The notes under the pieces are model-generated. The model made no database searches. It had not been told where the DNA came from and worked only from the letters and a program-made list of their open reading frames with translations. A stretch of DNA of 64,000 nt from NCBI RefSeq assembly GCF_019392245.1, contig NZ_JAHXRL010000001.1, positions 248,001 to 312,000 of the forward strand, in the 5' to 3' direction. Numbering within the stretch: the stretch's first letter is position 1; every line of letters begins with the position of its first letter. This document shows, in pieces, positions 8,838 through 18,428 of the stretch. Origin of the DNA: Sulfitobacter sp. CW3 (GTDB lineage Bacteria > Pseudomonadota > Alphaproteobacteria > Rhodobacterales > Rhodobacteraceae). The translations under genes and the position numbers were made by a program.

Positions 8838-9712
8838 GTGCTTCGGACGATATTGACGACAGCGCCGCCCCGCTGATCGAGCATCTGGCAGAGCTGCGCA
8901 CGCGGCTGATCCATTCCGTGATCGCGTTTATCATCGGCATGGTGATCTGTTTTACCGTTTGGAATCCGATATTTAACTTTCTGACCCATCCCTTGTGTTC
9001 GGCCATGGCCGAGCGCGGGCAAGAGGATTGCGGGCTGATCCTGATCAAGCTGCAAGAAGGTTTCTTTGTCGCGATTTCGATCTCGCTTTTGGGTGGTTTG
9101 GTGTTGGGTTTCCCATATATCAGCTATCAGTTGTGGCGGTTTGTGGCACCGGGTCTGTATAAAAATGAAAAGGGCGCGTTTCTGCCGTTCCTGATTTCCA
9201 GCCCGTTGATGTTCTTTTTGGGCGCGGCTTTTGCCTTTTACGTGGTCACCCCACTGGCGTTCGATTTCTTTCTGGGCTTCCAGCAAGCGGGTACTTTGGT
9301 GGGGGACGCGGGTCCTGATGGTCAGGGTATTGCGGCGATTGCCTTTCAGGGGTCTGCCCAGGAATATCTAAGTCTGACGATCAAGTTCATCGTGGCTTTC
9401 GGCTTGTGTTTCCAGCTTCCTGTGCTGTTGACGCTGATGGGTAAGGCCGGGTTGGTCAGCGCCGAAGGTCTTGGCAATGTGCGTAAATACGCCGTTGTTG
9501 GCATCTTGGTACTGGCGGCTTTGGTGACGCCACCGGATGTGATTACGCAGGTCATTTTGTTCGTCGTTGTGTACGGGCTTTATGAAATTTCGATCTTGCT
9601 GGTCCGCCGTGTCGAACGTAAGCGCGAAGAAAAACTGCGCGCCGAAGGCTATTACGACGACGAAGACGAAGACCCCATGTTGGCGGAATTCGACGAGGAT
9701 GACGACAAGTGA
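8834..9712 (+). CDS. tatC: Sec-independent translocase subunit TatC
   Basis: Polytopic core of the Tat translocase that recognises the RR signal. The 292-residue product has six predicted membrane spans, the N-terminal [16 protein letters not shown] motif that is diagnostic for TatC, the FxLPFLI-type segment ([15 protein letters not shown]) and [10 protein letters not shown]. The C-terminus is very acidic ([18 protein letters not shown]). Start codon at 8834 overlaps tatB by 4 bases, and the following DUF815 gene starts inside the tatC stop (GTGA), so four genes are coupled. Confidence 0.97.
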   Translation: MSASDDIDDSAAPLIEHLAELRTRLIHSVIAFIIGMVICFTVWNPIFNFLTHPLCSAMAERGQEDCGLILIKLQEGFFVAISISLLGGLVLGFPYISYQLWRFVAPGLYKNEKGAFLPFLISSPLMFFLGAAFAFYVVTPLAFDFFLGFQQAGTLVGDAGPDGQGIAAIAFQGSAQEYLSLTIKFIVAFGLCFQLPVLLTLMGKAGLVSAEGLGNVRKYAVVGILVLAALVTPPDVITQVILFVVVYGLYEISILLVRRVERKREEKLRAEGYYDDEDEDPMLAEFDEDDDK

Positions 9713-10548
9713 TTGATGACCCGTTGGACCGCATTGCAGCGGCGCTTGAGAGGATATCTCCTGCGCCGCTGAAAACCCCCGACTTTGACGCGGCAGGGGC
9801 CTTTGTCTGGCAGACGGGGCCGGATCATTTGGTCCCCGTGCCCAAGGTCAGCAAAGTTGATCTGGGGCTGCTGGTAGGTGTGGACCGTGCGCGCGATACG
9901 CTGCTGGCGAACACCACCCAGTTCGCCGCTGGTTTGCCTGCAAACAACGCCTTGTTATGGGGTGCGCGGGGGATGGGGAAATCCAGCCTTGTCAAAGCGG
10001 TACATGCCCATGTTCAGGCTACACATAACGCGCTGCGCATTGTCGAATTACAGCGCGAAGACCTGCCGTCGGTCGGTCGTTTGCTGGGCCATCTGCGCGG
10101 TGCGCCCTATCAGTTCATTCTGTTCTGTGACGATCTGAGCTTTGGCCATGATGATGCGCAGTACAAGTCGCTGAAGGCCGTGTTGGACGGCGGGATCGAG
10201 GGGCGGCCCGATAACGTGGTGCTGTATGCCACGTCGAACCGCCGCCATCTGATGCCACGGGATATGATTGAAAACGAACGCGGTTCGGCGATCAACCCGG
10301 CCGAAGCGGTCGAGGAAAAGGTTTCCCTGTCAGACCGGTTCGGGCTGTGGTTGGGGTTCCATCCCTGTGATCAGCAGCAATACCTGGCGATGATCCAAGG
10401 CTATTGCGACGCGCATGGGGTGGAGATTGACCCGGCCACATTGCACGCTGAAGCGATTGAGTGGCAGGCGACGCGCGGATCGCGGTCGGGTAGGGTGGCG
10501 TGGCAGTATTTCGTTGATCTGGCAGGCCGCCGCGGTGTGACGCTGTAG
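9709..10548 (+). CDS. DUF815-family AAA-type ATPase
   Basis: A 279-residue ATP-binding protein of the DUF815 family. Walker A is [10 protein letters not shown] (about residues 84-93) and the Walker B-like strand is [26 protein letters not shown] provides a sensor-like region, as in small AAA+ proteins. It starts at a GTG whose bases overlap the tatC TGA, a choice supported by the 4-base coupling. Family members are widespread in Proteobacteria next to tat or surE genes; molecular role not established. A symmetrical stem-loop separates it from the convergent nlpD-like gene. Confidence 0.85.
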   Translation: MIDDPLDRIAAALERISPAPLKTPDFDAAGAFVWQTGPDHLVPVPKVSKVDLGLLVGVDRARDTLLANTTQFAAGLPANNALLWGARGMGKSSLVKAVHAHVQATHNALRIVELQREDLPSVGRLLGHLRGAPYQFILFCDDLSFGHDDAQYKSLKAVLDGGIEGRPDNVVLYATSNRRHLMPRDMIENERGSAINPAEAVEEKVSLSDRFGLWLGFHPCDQQQYLAMIQGYCDAHGVEIDPATLHAEAIEWQATRGSRSGRVAWQYFVDLAGRRGVTL

Positions 10549-10573
10549 TCACGCCTTAGCGTATTGGGCTCGC

Positions 10574-10599
10574 ACTGAGGCGGTCGTTTACGCCTCAGT
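10574..10599. terminator. Bidirectional stem-loop between DUF815 and nlpD genes
   Basis: Perfect 9-bp inverted repeat ACTGAGGCG / CGCCTCAGT with an 8-base loop, in the 59-base gap between two converging genes. No strong T-tract on either side, so termination efficiency is uncertain. Confidence 0.55.
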
Positions 10600-10607
10600 A
10601 CCCTAGA

Positions 10608-11855
10608 TCAGTTCAGGTATGGCGACGGGTCCACACTGTCAAAGCCGTTGCGGACTTCGAAATGCACGAATGCATCCTCGCCGCTGCGCAGCTTGGCGAT
10701 GGGCGAGCCCTTTTTCACGGCATCGCCCTTGGCGACACTGACATCGGTGACATTCGCATAAACGGTCAGCAGGTTATCGGGGTGGCGGACCACGACGATC
10801 GGTATACCTTCGGCGCTTTTCGTGATCGCAGCGACTGTACCGCTATCGGCGGCCTTAACCGCTGTGCCGGGGGCCGCTTTGATGTTAATCCCCTCGTTTT
10901 TACCCTTGGAATAGGCGCGGATGATACTGCCCTGAACGGGCGGTGCCATGCGACCAGCGGATGCCGGTTTTGTGGTCTTGCCGACATCAGCCACAGGGGC
11001 GGCAGGTGCGGGCTGTGCTGCAGCAGGCTTGGCTGCGGGTTCGACCGGAGGAAGCGGTTTCGCGGCACTGGGCGGTGTGGGGGTCGGTGATCCGACACCG
11101 GGGGGCGTTGTGGTCGCCACAGTGGCGGTTGCCGTTTGGCCGGCAGCGGTGTCGCGTTTTGGCGCGGACTGTTGGGGCACGGGGATCAGCAGGAATTGTC
11201 CCTCACGAATAGAGAAATCTGCGCCCAAGCCGTTCCATTCGGCCAGGGTGGCGACGGGCACGGCGTAAAGGCGCGCGATGGTATAGGCGGTTTCACCGCG
11301 TTCAACCCGGTGGCGCACAGGCTCGCGGCCAGTCTGCTTGAGAGGGTTTTCGCTGGTCTGTGCTGCGGGCAAGGCGGCGGTTTGAACGCCGGGGGATGCA
11401 GGTGCGCGGTTGATCGCACCACCCGCAAGTGTTTGAATATCAACGGCTTGTGTGGTGATCGGGCCGGTGCCCGACGCACCTGTCGCGGGTGATGGTTCTT
11501 CGACACGGGTTTGCAGGGCGATGATCTCGCCTTTGCGCAGGGGTACGTTCGGATCAATGCCGTTATAGCGTGACAACGCTTGGGTATCCGTACCAACGCG
11601 GCTGGCGACGTCGGCCAGCGTGTCACCGGAACGGGCGACCACGACTTGATAATTGGGATACGATATAACACCGCGATTGTCGGGTTCGGGTCTGACCGCA
11701 AGTACGCCGGTAGCCGCGTCAGCAGTGGTGAAACCATCGCCGAAACCGCCACGCAGGTCGTAATCAAGGGGCCGATCACATGCGGCTAACAAAAGCGCAC
11801 TACTGCCTGCCAGAACCGTCAATCTAAGGGTTCGGGTCGCCATCGGATGGATCAT
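10608..11855 (-). CDS. nlpD: NlpD-like lipoprotein: two LysM domains and a degenerate M23 domain
   Basis: A 415-residue envelope protein. The N-terminus has a lipobox (ALLLAAC, Cys at about 26), so it should be a lipoprotein. LysM 1 spans about residues 68-110 (VARSGDTLADVASRVGTD) and LysM 2 about 180-225 (VERGETAYTIARLYAVP); a Pro/Ala-rich linker leads to a C-terminal peptidase-M23 fold (GSIIRAYSKGKNEGINI ... FVHFEVRNG). The usual zinc-binding HxxxD is missing (NEGIN in its place), as in NlpD and EnvC, which activate amidases rather than cut peptidoglycan. The ATG at 11855 follows gagga. It lies 77 bases downstream of pcm in the classic surE-pcm-nlpD order. Confidence 0.88.
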   Translation of the reverse strand: MIHPMATRTLRLTVLAGSSALLLAACDRPLDYDLRGGFGDGFTTADAATGVLAVRPEPDNRGVISYPNYQVVVARSGDTLADVASRVGTDTQALSRYNGIDPNVPLRKGEIIALQTRVEEPSPATGASGTGPITTQAVDIQTLAGGAINRAPASPGVQTAALPAAQTSENPLKQTGREPVRHRVERGETAYTIARLYAVPVATLAEWNGLGADFSIREGQFLLIPVPQQSAPKRDTAAGQTATATVATTTPPGVGSPTPTPPSAAKPLPPVEPAAKPAAAQPAPAAPVADVGKTTKPASAGRMAPPVQGSIIRAYSKGKNEGINIKAAPGTAVKAADSGTVAAITKSAEGIPIVVVRHPDNLLTVYANVTDVSVAKGDAVKKGSPIAKLRSGEDAFVHFEVRNGFDSVDPSPYLN

Positions 11856-11932
11856 CTGCTCGTCCTCATGTCTTTCACGGCGTGTCGTCTTCGGTCTCCA
11901 TGTGATCTGGAGTTACCCTGTCTATACAGCAT

Positions 11933-12592
11933 TTAGCTGTCTTTGCCCATTCCTTCAAGCAAGGGGACAAAGCGCACCTTGCGCAATTCGTCATATTCAA
12001 GGCCGGTTTCAGTTTTACGAACCCGTATCAGGTGCTGCACGGCGTCGGACTGGCCAACGGGTACCACCATAATGCCGCCGACTTTTAGCTGTGCGACCAA
12101 GGGGCCGGGGGGGTCTTCGGCGGCGGCGGTCACAATGATCCGGTCAAACGGGGCTTGTTCGGGCAGACCGAAACTACCGTCGCCGACGATGGCCGTGATG
12201 TTGGTCAGATCAAGCGCATCAAAGATTTCGCGGGCCTCATGCACCAGCCGGCGATGGCGGTCGATGGTATAAACCCGCCGCGCAAGTTTGCTGAGGATCG
12301 CGGCCTGATAGCCAGAACCGGTACCAACCTCGAGAACCTTGTCGCGGGGCGATACCTCGAGCGCTTGGGTCATCAGGGCCACAACGGACGGCTGGCTGAT
12401 GGTCTGGCCGCAGGCAATGGGCAGCGGCATGTCTTCGTAGGCGCGCGACGCGAAAAGCCCACGGATAAAGGGGCCACGGTCGATCTGCTCCATCGCGTTA
12501 AGAACACGGGCATCGGTCACGCCTTTCGAGCGCAAAGCATATAGAAATTGCATTTTGCGTTCCGCGGTCGAGATGTCCTCTTCGTCGTTCAT
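11933..12592 (-). CDS. pcm: Protein-L-isoaspartate O-methyltransferase
   Basis: SAM-dependent methyltransferase that starts repair of isoaspartyl residues in damaged proteins. The 219-residue product carries the SAM-binding motif [15 protein letters not shown] (about residues 78-92), the PCMT helix [18 protein letters not shown], and [17 protein letters not shown]. Length is normal for the family. The start codon overlaps the surE stop by 4 bases (ATGA), giving translational coupling. Confidence 0.95.
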   Translation of the reverse strand: MNDEEDISTAERKMQFLYALRSKGVTDARVLNAMEQIDRGPFIRGLFASRAYEDMPLPIACGQTISQPSVVALMTQALEVSPRDKVLEVGTGSGYQAAILSKLARRVYTIDRHRRLVHEAREIFDALDLTNITAIVGDGSFGLPEQAPFDRIIVTAAAEDPPGPLVAQLKVGGIMVVPVGQSDAVQHLIRVRKTETGLEYDELRKVRFVPLLEGMGKDS

Positions 12593-13374
12593 GTATTGAT
12601 GGCTTCTAGGGCGGCGAAACTGTCGTGGGCGGTAAAGTCAGCGCGCATGGGGGTCACGGTAATATACCCGTTCAGGTTCAGCGCCGCATCCGTGTGGGCC
12701 GCCGTGGGTATTTGCTGGTCGGCCCCTTGGATCCACAAATACCGGCGCCCTTGGGGCGACACATGCGGCGTGGTGGAAAAGCTCGTGTCGCTGCGGATAC
12801 CTTGGGGGGCGAGGCGGATACCTTGCACGTCGGCCGCTGCGGTGGGTGGAAAGTTGACGTTATAAAACAGACGGTAGCCGTCAGTATGCGCAGGCGTGGC
12901 GTCTATGATGCGGCGCACAACGTCAGCGCCATGCTCTGCGGCGGCCTCGAAGGCGTCGTCAAGAACACGGTTGGAAGGGCCAAAATACTGCGACATGGCA
13001 ATGGCGGGGATACCTTGAAGGGCGGCTTCCATCGCGCCACCAATCGTGCCGGAATACATTGCGTTTTCGGCAGCGTTATTGCCACGGTTTACCCCCGACA
13101 GGACCAGATCGGGCGGGCTGTCTTTCATTGAATCGTGCAGGGCAGCCAGAACGCAATCGGCGGGGCTGCCTTCGATGGAAAACGCGTGTTTGCCGATCCG
13201 TTCAACCATCATCGGACGGGTGTAGCTGATGCAATGGGCAACGCCGGATTGTTCATAGGCGGGGGCGACTGTCCACACCTCGCCCTGCGGGCCTGCAATG
13301 GTCGTGGCAATTGCGTGAAGCGTCTTTAGCCCCGGTGCGTGGATGCCGTCATCGTTGGTAATTAAAATGCGCAT
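12589..13374 (-). CDS. surE: 5'/3'-nucleotidase SurE
   Basis: Metal-dependent nucleoside monophosphate phosphatase of stationary-phase survival. The 261-residue product begins [15 protein letters not shown], with the metal-binding Asp pair, followed by [26 protein letters not shown] and NVNFP, all SurE hallmarks. It is the first gene of surE-pcm-nlpD on the minus strand. Upstream, a copy of the dispersed repeat and an SDR gene follow at about 70 bases. Confidence 0.96.
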   Translation of the reverse strand: MRILITNDDGIHAPGLKTLHAIATTIAGPQGEVWTVAPAYEQSGVAHCISYTRPMMVERIGKHAFSIEGSPADCVLAALHDSMKDSPPDLVLSGVNRGNNAAENAMYSGTIGGAMEAALQGIPAIAMSQYFGPSNRVLDDAFEAAAEHGADVVRRIIDATPAHTDGYRLFYNVNFPPTAAADVQGIRLAPQGIRSDTSFSTTPHVSPQGRRYLWIQGADQQIPTAAHTDAALNLNGYITVTPMRADFTAHDSFAALEAINT

Positions 13375-13427
13375 AATATCCTCTTTGCGCCTTGATAAGC
13401 GAGGGATGTGGGCGCGGCAAGGCAGGG

Positions 13428-13462
13428 AGCCTTCGGCGAGGATATTTTTAAGCCAGAGAAGC
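13428..13462 (+). repeat. Dispersed intergenic repeat, copy B
   Basis: GCCTTCGGCGAGGATATTT followed by TTAAGCCAGAGAAG. The right half forms the last codons and stop of the SDR gene at 13448 on the minus strand, so the repeat overlaps coding sequence. Confidence 0.75.
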
Positions 13463-14101
13463 GGACAGAGCGGCTAAAATGTCAGCCGCCTGGCTGTGGG
13501 TGCTGGCCAGATCATCGCGGGATTCACCGGGGTGGAACCGTGCGCGGGTTGCCGTTGGCATGGGGGCCGGTGTCATGATGTGAACCTTGGGGCCGATTTT
13601 GGCGGCTTCGGCCTGCCATGATCTGGCAAGGGCGATCTGGGCGGCTTTGGTGGCACCGTAAGCGCCGTAAAACTTGGATCCGACAACTGGATCGTCGAAA
13701 AACACTGCCTGACCGGCCTGCGCCAGCAAAGGCGACACATAGGTGATCAAGGTCGACGTGGCGGTGATGTTGCACGCCACGGATTTGGCCATGTCTTTGC
13801 CGTCGATGTGATCGGTGGGGGCAAGGGGCGCTGCGTGAATCGCGGTGTGCATCCACAGATCAAGGCTGCCCCAACGGTCGTAAATTCCGCGGCACAGGGT
13901 CGCCATGGCATCTGCGTTGGTGATGTCCATCGGGGCCAATGTGGCACTGCCGCCACGGGCCTGAATGCGGTCATCCAGTTCCTCGAGCGCGCCGGTGGTT
14001 TTGGCGACGGCGATGATGTGGTGGGTGTCGCAAAGCGCTTCGGCCAGAGCGGCCCCAAGGCCGCGCGAGGCGCCTGTGATCAATGCAGTTTTTTGTGTCA
14101 T
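13448..14101 (-). CDS. SDR-family oxidoreductase
   Basis: A 217-residue short-chain dehydrogenase/reductase. The cofactor turn TGASRGLG is at about residues 8-15, and the catalytic YxxxK is present (YGATKAAQIALARS), with a preceding FFDDPVVGS region in place of the common Ser segment. The ATG at 14101 (MTQKTALITG) is preferred over an upstream TTG because it starts the Rossmann fold directly, although no good ribosome site is visible. Its C-terminal codons are contributed by a dispersed repeat. Substrate unknown; it lies just upstream of surE on the same strand. Confidence 0.85.
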   Translation of the reverse strand: MTQKTALITGASRGLGAALAEALCDTHHIIAVAKTTGALEELDDRIQARGGSATLAPMDITNADAMATLCRGIYDRWGSLDLWMHTAIHAAPLAPTDHIDGKDMAKSVACNITATSTLITYVSPLLAQAGQAVFFDDPVVGSKFYGAYGATKAAQIALARSWQAEAAKIGPKVHIMTPAPMPTATRARFHPGESRDDLASTHSQAADILAALSASLA

Positions 14102-14175
14102 GGGGGGGGATATGCGCGGGTGAATGCGCCGCGTCAAGGGGGGCGCTTGGCCGGATGGTAGACGGGCGTGCCCTG

Positions 14176-14568
14176 TTAACCTTTGCGGTGGTAGGTAAAG
14201 GTCAGGCGCGCAAGGTGATCAATGGCTTGGGTGGGCAGGGGCGCACCGATGGCCACGCGCAATGCACGGTTGGTTTCATACGCGAATTCGGTTGGATAGA
14301 TGTCGCGCATTATGGCGCTGATGGTTGTTTTACAATCGACATACAGCGCAAGGGTTTGCGGTGCGCTGTCTTGCCAGTTCAGCCGCAGCGTGCTGCCTTG
14401 TCGGGGGCGCTGTGGCCGCCATGCGGGTTGGCCCCATTTCAGGCTTTCGTCGAGGGGGCCAACGTCTGCATCTTTTGCGGCCTTAAGAATAAGGGCGCGC
14501 ATGTCGTTAAACTGATCACGCACCGTGGCGGGCCATGGGGCAATTGTGCTGTCGAACGGGTTGGTCAT
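14176..14568 (-). CDS. DUF1801-domain protein
   Basis: A 130-residue cytoplasmic protein of the DUF1801 type (YdhG-like fold), seen in the segment RDQFNDMRALILKAAKDA, then ESLKWGQPAWRP, the family's conserved ESxKWGxP motif, and a closing LARLTFTYHRKG. The ATG at 14568 (MTNPFDS) is chosen; a TTG 15 bases upstream also keeps the frame. Role unknown. It is followed on the same strand by the short SDR with a 74-base gap. Confidence 0.8.
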   Translation of the reverse strand: MTNPFDSTIAPWPATVRDQFNDMRALILKAAKDADVGPLDESLKWGQPAWRPQRPRQGSTLRLNWQDSAPQTLALYVDCKTTISAIMRDIYPTEFAYETNRALRVAIGAPLPTQAIDHLARLTFTYHRKG

Positions 14569-14645
14569 GTAGGCAGCTTGCACGCGGCGGTTCGGATTAT
14601 CAAGCGTGCCTGCGGTGTCTGGTCACCTAAGGAATGATTTCTCAA

Positions 14646-14912
14646 TTAAGACTCGGGGAGCTGCAAAACCTTGGCTTTTTGGCCGATGCCGATCACAATT
14701 GCGGTGTCACTGATCGCGGCGACCGTGCCGCCCGCAATCGGGTCGCCCAATTTGACGCGTCTGATCCGGCCATTGCGTTCGCGGACCAAGGCACCGGGAT
14801 CTGCCAGGCTGCCGAAAATACCGATGAGGGAAACGGCGGGCAGGGCGACCTTTTGGGTCGCAAGCGCCATTACTTTGGCCGGAGTTGGCGTGCCGGTATC
14901 AATAGTGGACAT
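14646..14912 (-). CDS. Small protein resembling a GspC/PilP periplasmic module
   Basis: An 88-residue protein. Residues about 40-85 (PGALVRERNGRIRRVKLGDP, then GGTVAAISDTAIVIGIGQ) resemble the small beta-barrel found at the C-terminus of pilus assembly PilP and the homology region of secretion protein GspC. No membrane anchor or signal peptide is visible in this short product. A ribosome site (aaagg) precedes the ATG at 14912. Similar short open frames recur in Rhodobacteraceae; function unproven, and the resemblance is by pattern only. Confidence 0.6.
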   Translation of the reverse strand: MSTIDTGTPTPAKVMALATQKVALPAVSLIGIFGSLADPGALVRERNGRIRRVKLGDPIAGGTVAAISDTAIVIGIGQKAKVLQLPES

Positions 14913-15052
14913 GTCAGCCTTTCTTGTTCGCCATGATCGGGGGCGGGTATTCCAAGGCTGTTAGCAAAGAGGGTTCTGGGGCGGAAGCCATGCCGTATCT
15001 CGCAAGCAAAGACCGGCTTATGGCGTCGGCAAAGCTTTGCCACGAGGGGTAT

Positions 15053-15089
15053 ATGCAAAACAGCGCAGGGGCTTGAACCTCTGCGCTGC
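15053..15089 (-). terminator. Intrinsic terminator of purF
   Basis: On the minus strand, CAGCGCAG / CTGCGCTG (8 bp plus one extra G-C pair) with a 12-base interval, followed by GTTTTGCATATA. It starts about 27 bases after the purF stop. Confidence 0.7.
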
Positions 15090-15115
15090 AAGTGTCTGGT
15101 GGTGGGTCGATATGC

Positions 15116-16600
15116 CTATTCGGCGGCGGGCTTCATCTTAAAGCCCTGATCGATCTGATCTGCGGGTCTGACGGGGTATTCGCCGGTAAAGCAGGCATCG
15201 CAATATTGGGGGCATTTGGCGTTGCGGCCTTTGGCTTCGCCCACGGCGCGGTACAGCCCGTCGATTGAAATGAACTTGAGGCTATCCACCTGTAAATGTT
15301 CGCGCATTTCTTCTTCGGACATGGTGGCGGCCAACAGCTTTTCGCGTTGCGGCGTATCGACGCCATAAAAACACGGCCACGCGGTAGGGGGCGATGCGAT
15401 GCGGAAGTGGACTTCCTTAGCGCCGGCATCAAGGATCATTTCCTTGATCTTGCGGCTGGTCGTGCCGCGCACCACCGAATCGTCGACCAAGATCACGCGC
15501 TTGCCCTTGATCAACGCACGGTTCACGTTCAGCTTAAGACGCACACCCATGTTGCGGATTTGCTCGGTCGGTTCAATAAAGGTCCGGCCCATATATTGGT
15601 TGCGGATGATCCCCATTGCATAGGGAATGCCCGATTGCAGGCTGAACCCGATGGCCGCAGGGGTGCCACTGTCGGGGACGGGGCAGACCAGATCGGCCTC
15701 GACCGGGCTTTCCTTGGCCAGTTCGCGGCCAATTGCCTCGCGGGTTTCATAGACAGACCGGCCACCAAGAATGCTGTCGGGGCGGCTGAAATACACATGT
15801 TCAAAGATACAAAACCGTGGTGCCAAGCGACGGAACGGGAAATGGCTTTCCACGCCTTTGTCGGTGATCACGACCATTTCACCCGGTTCAATCTCGCGGA
15901 CGAAATCGGCACCGATAATATCTAGCGCACAGGTTTCCGAGCTAAGCGCCCAACCGTCACCGACCTTGCCCAGTACCAGCGGGCGCACGCCCAACGGATC
16001 GCGCACGCCGATCAGTTTGGTGCGGGTCATGGCGACGACGGAAAACGCACCCTCGACGCGGCGCAGGGCGTCTTCCATGCGTTCGGGGATATTGCGCTGC
16101 AAGGACCGCGCCATCAGATGGATGATGCATTCACTATCCGAGGACGACTGGAAAATCGAGCCGCGTTCAATCAGCTCGCGGCGCAGGGCGTTGGCATTGG
16201 TGATGTTGCCGTTATGGGCAATCGCCGCACCGCCCATGGCGAATTCGCCAAAAAACGGCTGTACGTCGCGGATCGCCGTCGGGCCCTTGTTGCCGGATGT
16301 GGAATAGCGCACATGCCCGATGGCCAATTCGCCGGGCAGGGTTTCCATGACTTTTTGCGAGGTAAAGTTGTCACGCACATAGCCAAAGCGGCGGGCGGAT
16401 TGGAAACCGTCTGTCGGATCATAGCTGACGATGCCGCCGGCTTCTTGTCCGCGATGTTGCAGCGCGTGCAGGCCAAGGGCCACAAAATTCGATGCGTCGG
16501 CGACACCGACAACGCCGAAAACCCCGCATTCTTCTTTCAGTTTATCGCCGTCATCGGCGTCTCGTAAATACGAGGTGTCAAAAGGATGTGCGGGAGGCAT
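15116..16600 (-). CDS. purF: Amidophosphoribosyltransferase
   Basis: First committed enzyme of purine synthesis, transferring the glutamine amide to PRPP. The 494-residue product has an N-terminal class-II glutaminase domain whose Cys (C25 in EECGVFGVVG) becomes the nucleophile after propeptide removal, with LGLHALQHRGQEAGG and YSTSGNKGP following. The C-terminal phosphoribosyltransferase domain has the PRPP loop VILVDDSVVRGTT. The ATG at 16600 is chosen; a GTG at 16648 would add 16 residues. In this clade purF usually follows cvpA; here a plus-strand pair lies between them. Confidence 0.97.
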   Translation of the reverse strand: MPPAHPFDTSYLRDADDGDKLKEECGVFGVVGVADASNFVALGLHALQHRGQEAGGIVSYDPTDGFQSARRFGYVRDNFTSQKVMETLPGELAIGHVRYSTSGNKGPTAIRDVQPFFGEFAMGGAAIAHNGNITNANALRRELIERGSIFQSSSDSECIIHLMARSLQRNIPERMEDALRRVEGAFSVVAMTRTKLIGVRDPLGVRPLVLGKVGDGWALSSETCALDIIGADFVREIEPGEMVVITDKGVESHFPFRRLAPRFCIFEHVYFSRPDSILGGRSVYETREAIGRELAKESPVEADLVCPVPDSGTPAAIGFSLQSGIPYAMGIIRNQYMGRTFIEPTEQIRNMGVRLKLNVNRALIKGKRVILVDDSVVRGTTSRKIKEMILDAGAKEVHFRIASPPTAWPCFYGVDTPQREKLLAATMSEEEMREHLQVDSLKFISIDGLYRAVGEAKGRNAKCPQYCDACFTGEYPVRPADQIDQGFKMKPAAE

Positions 16601-16937
16601 GATCTTGGACAACGGGGCAGCTCCGATTCCGGGGAAGAAGACACGCACTATGTAGGCGCTTGTGCGCAGGTTGTCACCCCGCTGTCACATTATGACGGCC
16701 CTAAAACGTCGGAACTGTCGCGATAAAGCGCAAGTAGCAACCGTTGCGTGTAAGCCCCATGGCCGATGTGCATGGAAACGTGCCGGAACGGGGGCGGGAT
16801 TGGGCAGGGGGGCGTTCGGGTTACGCGTTCGTGAACCGCACTTGCGGAATCTCAAGTTCGGGTTCGAAGGGACCAAGTAAGATCGACTAAAGATGCCATG
16901 AATTTGCATCGTTATGGAAAGCGGACCAGAAGAACAT
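16601..16937. other. Divergent promoter region between purF and the ferric-reductase-like gene
   Basis: This 337-base gap should hold both divergent promoters. I see a short inverted repeat CCGCA-CT-TGCGG at 16836-16847 and the repeated triplet-like stretch around TTCGGGTTCGAA near 16857. No recognised riboswitch and no convincing small gene; the open frame across 16685-16909 looks spurious. Confidence 0.35.
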
Positions 16938-18242
16938 ATGAAACCAATCTATTTGATCCTCTGCTACATTGCTGCGGTCACGCTGCCGTTAATACTGTCT
17001 TGGCTGGTCGGTGGCCCACCGCGCGCCTTCCACCAAGAACTGGCCTCGGGCCTTGGTATTCTTGCGTTTGCCATGATCCTCATGGAGTTTGTCCTGTCTG
17101 GGCGCTTCAAGAACGTCTCGAATGGAATTGGCATGGATGTGACGATGCGGTTTCATCAGATGATGGCGCGGGTCGCTCTGGCTTTTGCGCTGCTTCATCC
17201 GTTTCTATACCGCAGCACCCCTGTCGGCGGCCCGCGCCCTTGGGACCCCACCCGCCACTTGGTGATCACCACCGATATTTCTGACCTATCCAGCGGCATT
17301 GCAGCCTATTTGCTGCTTCCAAGCCTTGTTTTGCTGGCAATTGGGCGGACCAAGCTGGACTACAAATATGAAACATGGCGTTTGATGCATGGTATTGGTG
17401 CTCTTTTGATCGCGGCACTTTTACTGCACCATACTGTCTATGCGGGGCGCTATGGATCGCAGCCTGTGATGACGGGGGTGTGGCTGGCAATGACAGCGAT
17501 ATCGGTTGGATCGCTGTGCTATGTTTACCTGCTGGCACCCCTTCGCGATAAAACCCGCGCGTGGCGCGTTACCTCTGTCAATCAGGTAACCCCGAAACAA
17601 TGGGAACTCACCGTAGCCCCCGACGGCCATGCTGGTCTTGATTACAGGGCAGGGCAATTTGTTTGGCTCAACGTCGGGCATAATAGCTTCTCAATGAAAG
17701 AGAATCCTTTTTCTATTGCGTCAGCGCCGGCCGCTGGGCCTGAAGTCTCTTTTATGATAAAGGAGTTTGGCGATTTCACCCGGACAGTTGGCCAGATAAA
17801 ACCCGATACGGTCGCGTATCTTGATGGCCCCTATGGCAGCCTGTCTGTCGAAGGCCGCAGCGAACCGGGCATTGCTTTGATCGCTGGCGGCGTAGGGCTG
17901 GCACCGGTGCTGGGAATTCTGCGACAATTGCGCCTGACCAACGACCCTCGAAAAGTGAAGCTGGTGTACGGCAACCGCTCGGTCGATCAGATCGCATACC
18001 GCGAGGAACTGGGGCAGGAGAACGTGACCTTGGTGTTGTCGGACCCACCAGAAGACTGGCAAGGCGAGACCGGGTTCGTCGATGGACCTCTCTTGGATCG
18101 CGTTTTTTCGCCGCACGAGTTCGAAGAATGGGTTTTTGTCGTATGTGGACCGCCGATTATGATGGACCTCGTCGAGGATCATCTGCTCAAGCGGGACACG
18201 CCGTCTGATCGTATCCTGTCAGAGAGGTTTAGCTATGATTGA
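16938..18242 (+). CDS. Ferric reductase-like transmembrane flavoprotein
   Basis: A 434-residue membrane oxidoreductase. The N-terminal ~200 residues hold about six membrane spans of the ferric-reductase type with paired His positions expected to bind haem (RFHQMMARVALAFALLHPF and MHGIGALLIAALLLHH). The C-terminal half is an FAD/NAD module of the ferredoxin-NADP reductase fold: ENPFSIAS (flavin), GGVGLAPVLGIL (NAD) and VVCGPPIMMDL. The ATG at 16938 is preceded by agaag; ATG 16914 is also in frame. Likely transfers electrons from NAD(P)H across the membrane; the acceptor is unknown. It sits on the opposite strand to the cvpA-purF run. Confidence 0.85.
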   Translation: MKPIYLILCYIAAVTLPLILSWLVGGPPRAFHQELASGLGILAFAMILMEFVLSGRFKNVSNGIGMDVTMRFHQMMARVALAFALLHPFLYRSTPVGGPRPWDPTRHLVITTDISDLSSGIAAYLLLPSLVLLAIGRTKLDYKYETWRLMHGIGALLIAALLLHHTVYAGRYGSQPVMTGVWLAMTAISVGSLCYVYLLAPLRDKTRAWRVTSVNQVTPKQWELTVAPDGHAGLDYRAGQFVWLNVGHNSFSMKENPFSIASAPAAGPEVSFMIKEFGDFTRTVGQIKPDTVAYLDGPYGSLSVEGRSEPGIALIAGGVGLAPVLGILRQLRLTNDPRKVKLVYGNRSVDQIAYREELGQENVTLVLSDPPEDWQGETGFVDGPLLDRVFSPHEFEEWVFVVCGPPIMMDLVEDHLLKRDTPSDRILSERFSYD

Positions 18243-18342
18243 TCGGCTGAAGCGTATGGGCTTACGTCAGCGGGTTTCCACCTCGATATGGCTCGTGAGT
18301 GTGATCCTGTGCCTGATACTGTTGGCGTTTGTTCTTAGGTAA
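18235..18342 (+). CDS. 35-residue single-span membrane peptide
   Basis: Its ATG overlaps the last codons of the ferric-reductase gene by 8 bases and runs to a TAA at 18340. The peptide begins MIDRLKRMGLRQRV, a basic segment, followed by one hydrophobic span (WLVSVILCLILLAFVL) and ends in Arg. Basic N-terminus plus single helix suggests an inner-membrane peptide with the N-terminus inside, perhaps an accessory of the upstream reductase. No family recognised; the case rests on the overlap, the helix, and a terminator just downstream. Confidence 0.5.
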   Translation: MIDRLKRMGLRQRVSTSIWLVSVILCLILLAFVLR

Positions 18343-18428
18343 AGAAGTCATGCGGCGCAGGCCCCAGATGACGGCTTGGTTATACCATGGCGAAAGCTGG
18401 CGGACTGAAACGGGAACCACAATAACCA

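Noticed and set aside
7886..9286. A 466-codon minus-strand frame opposite tatABC
   Set aside because: Antisense to three genes with diagnostic motifs; rich in residues expected from reverse reading.
16685..16909. 74-codon minus-strand frame between purF and the ferric-reductase-like gene
   Set aside because: No ribosome site, Pro/Arg-rich translation, no motifs; treated as non-coding.
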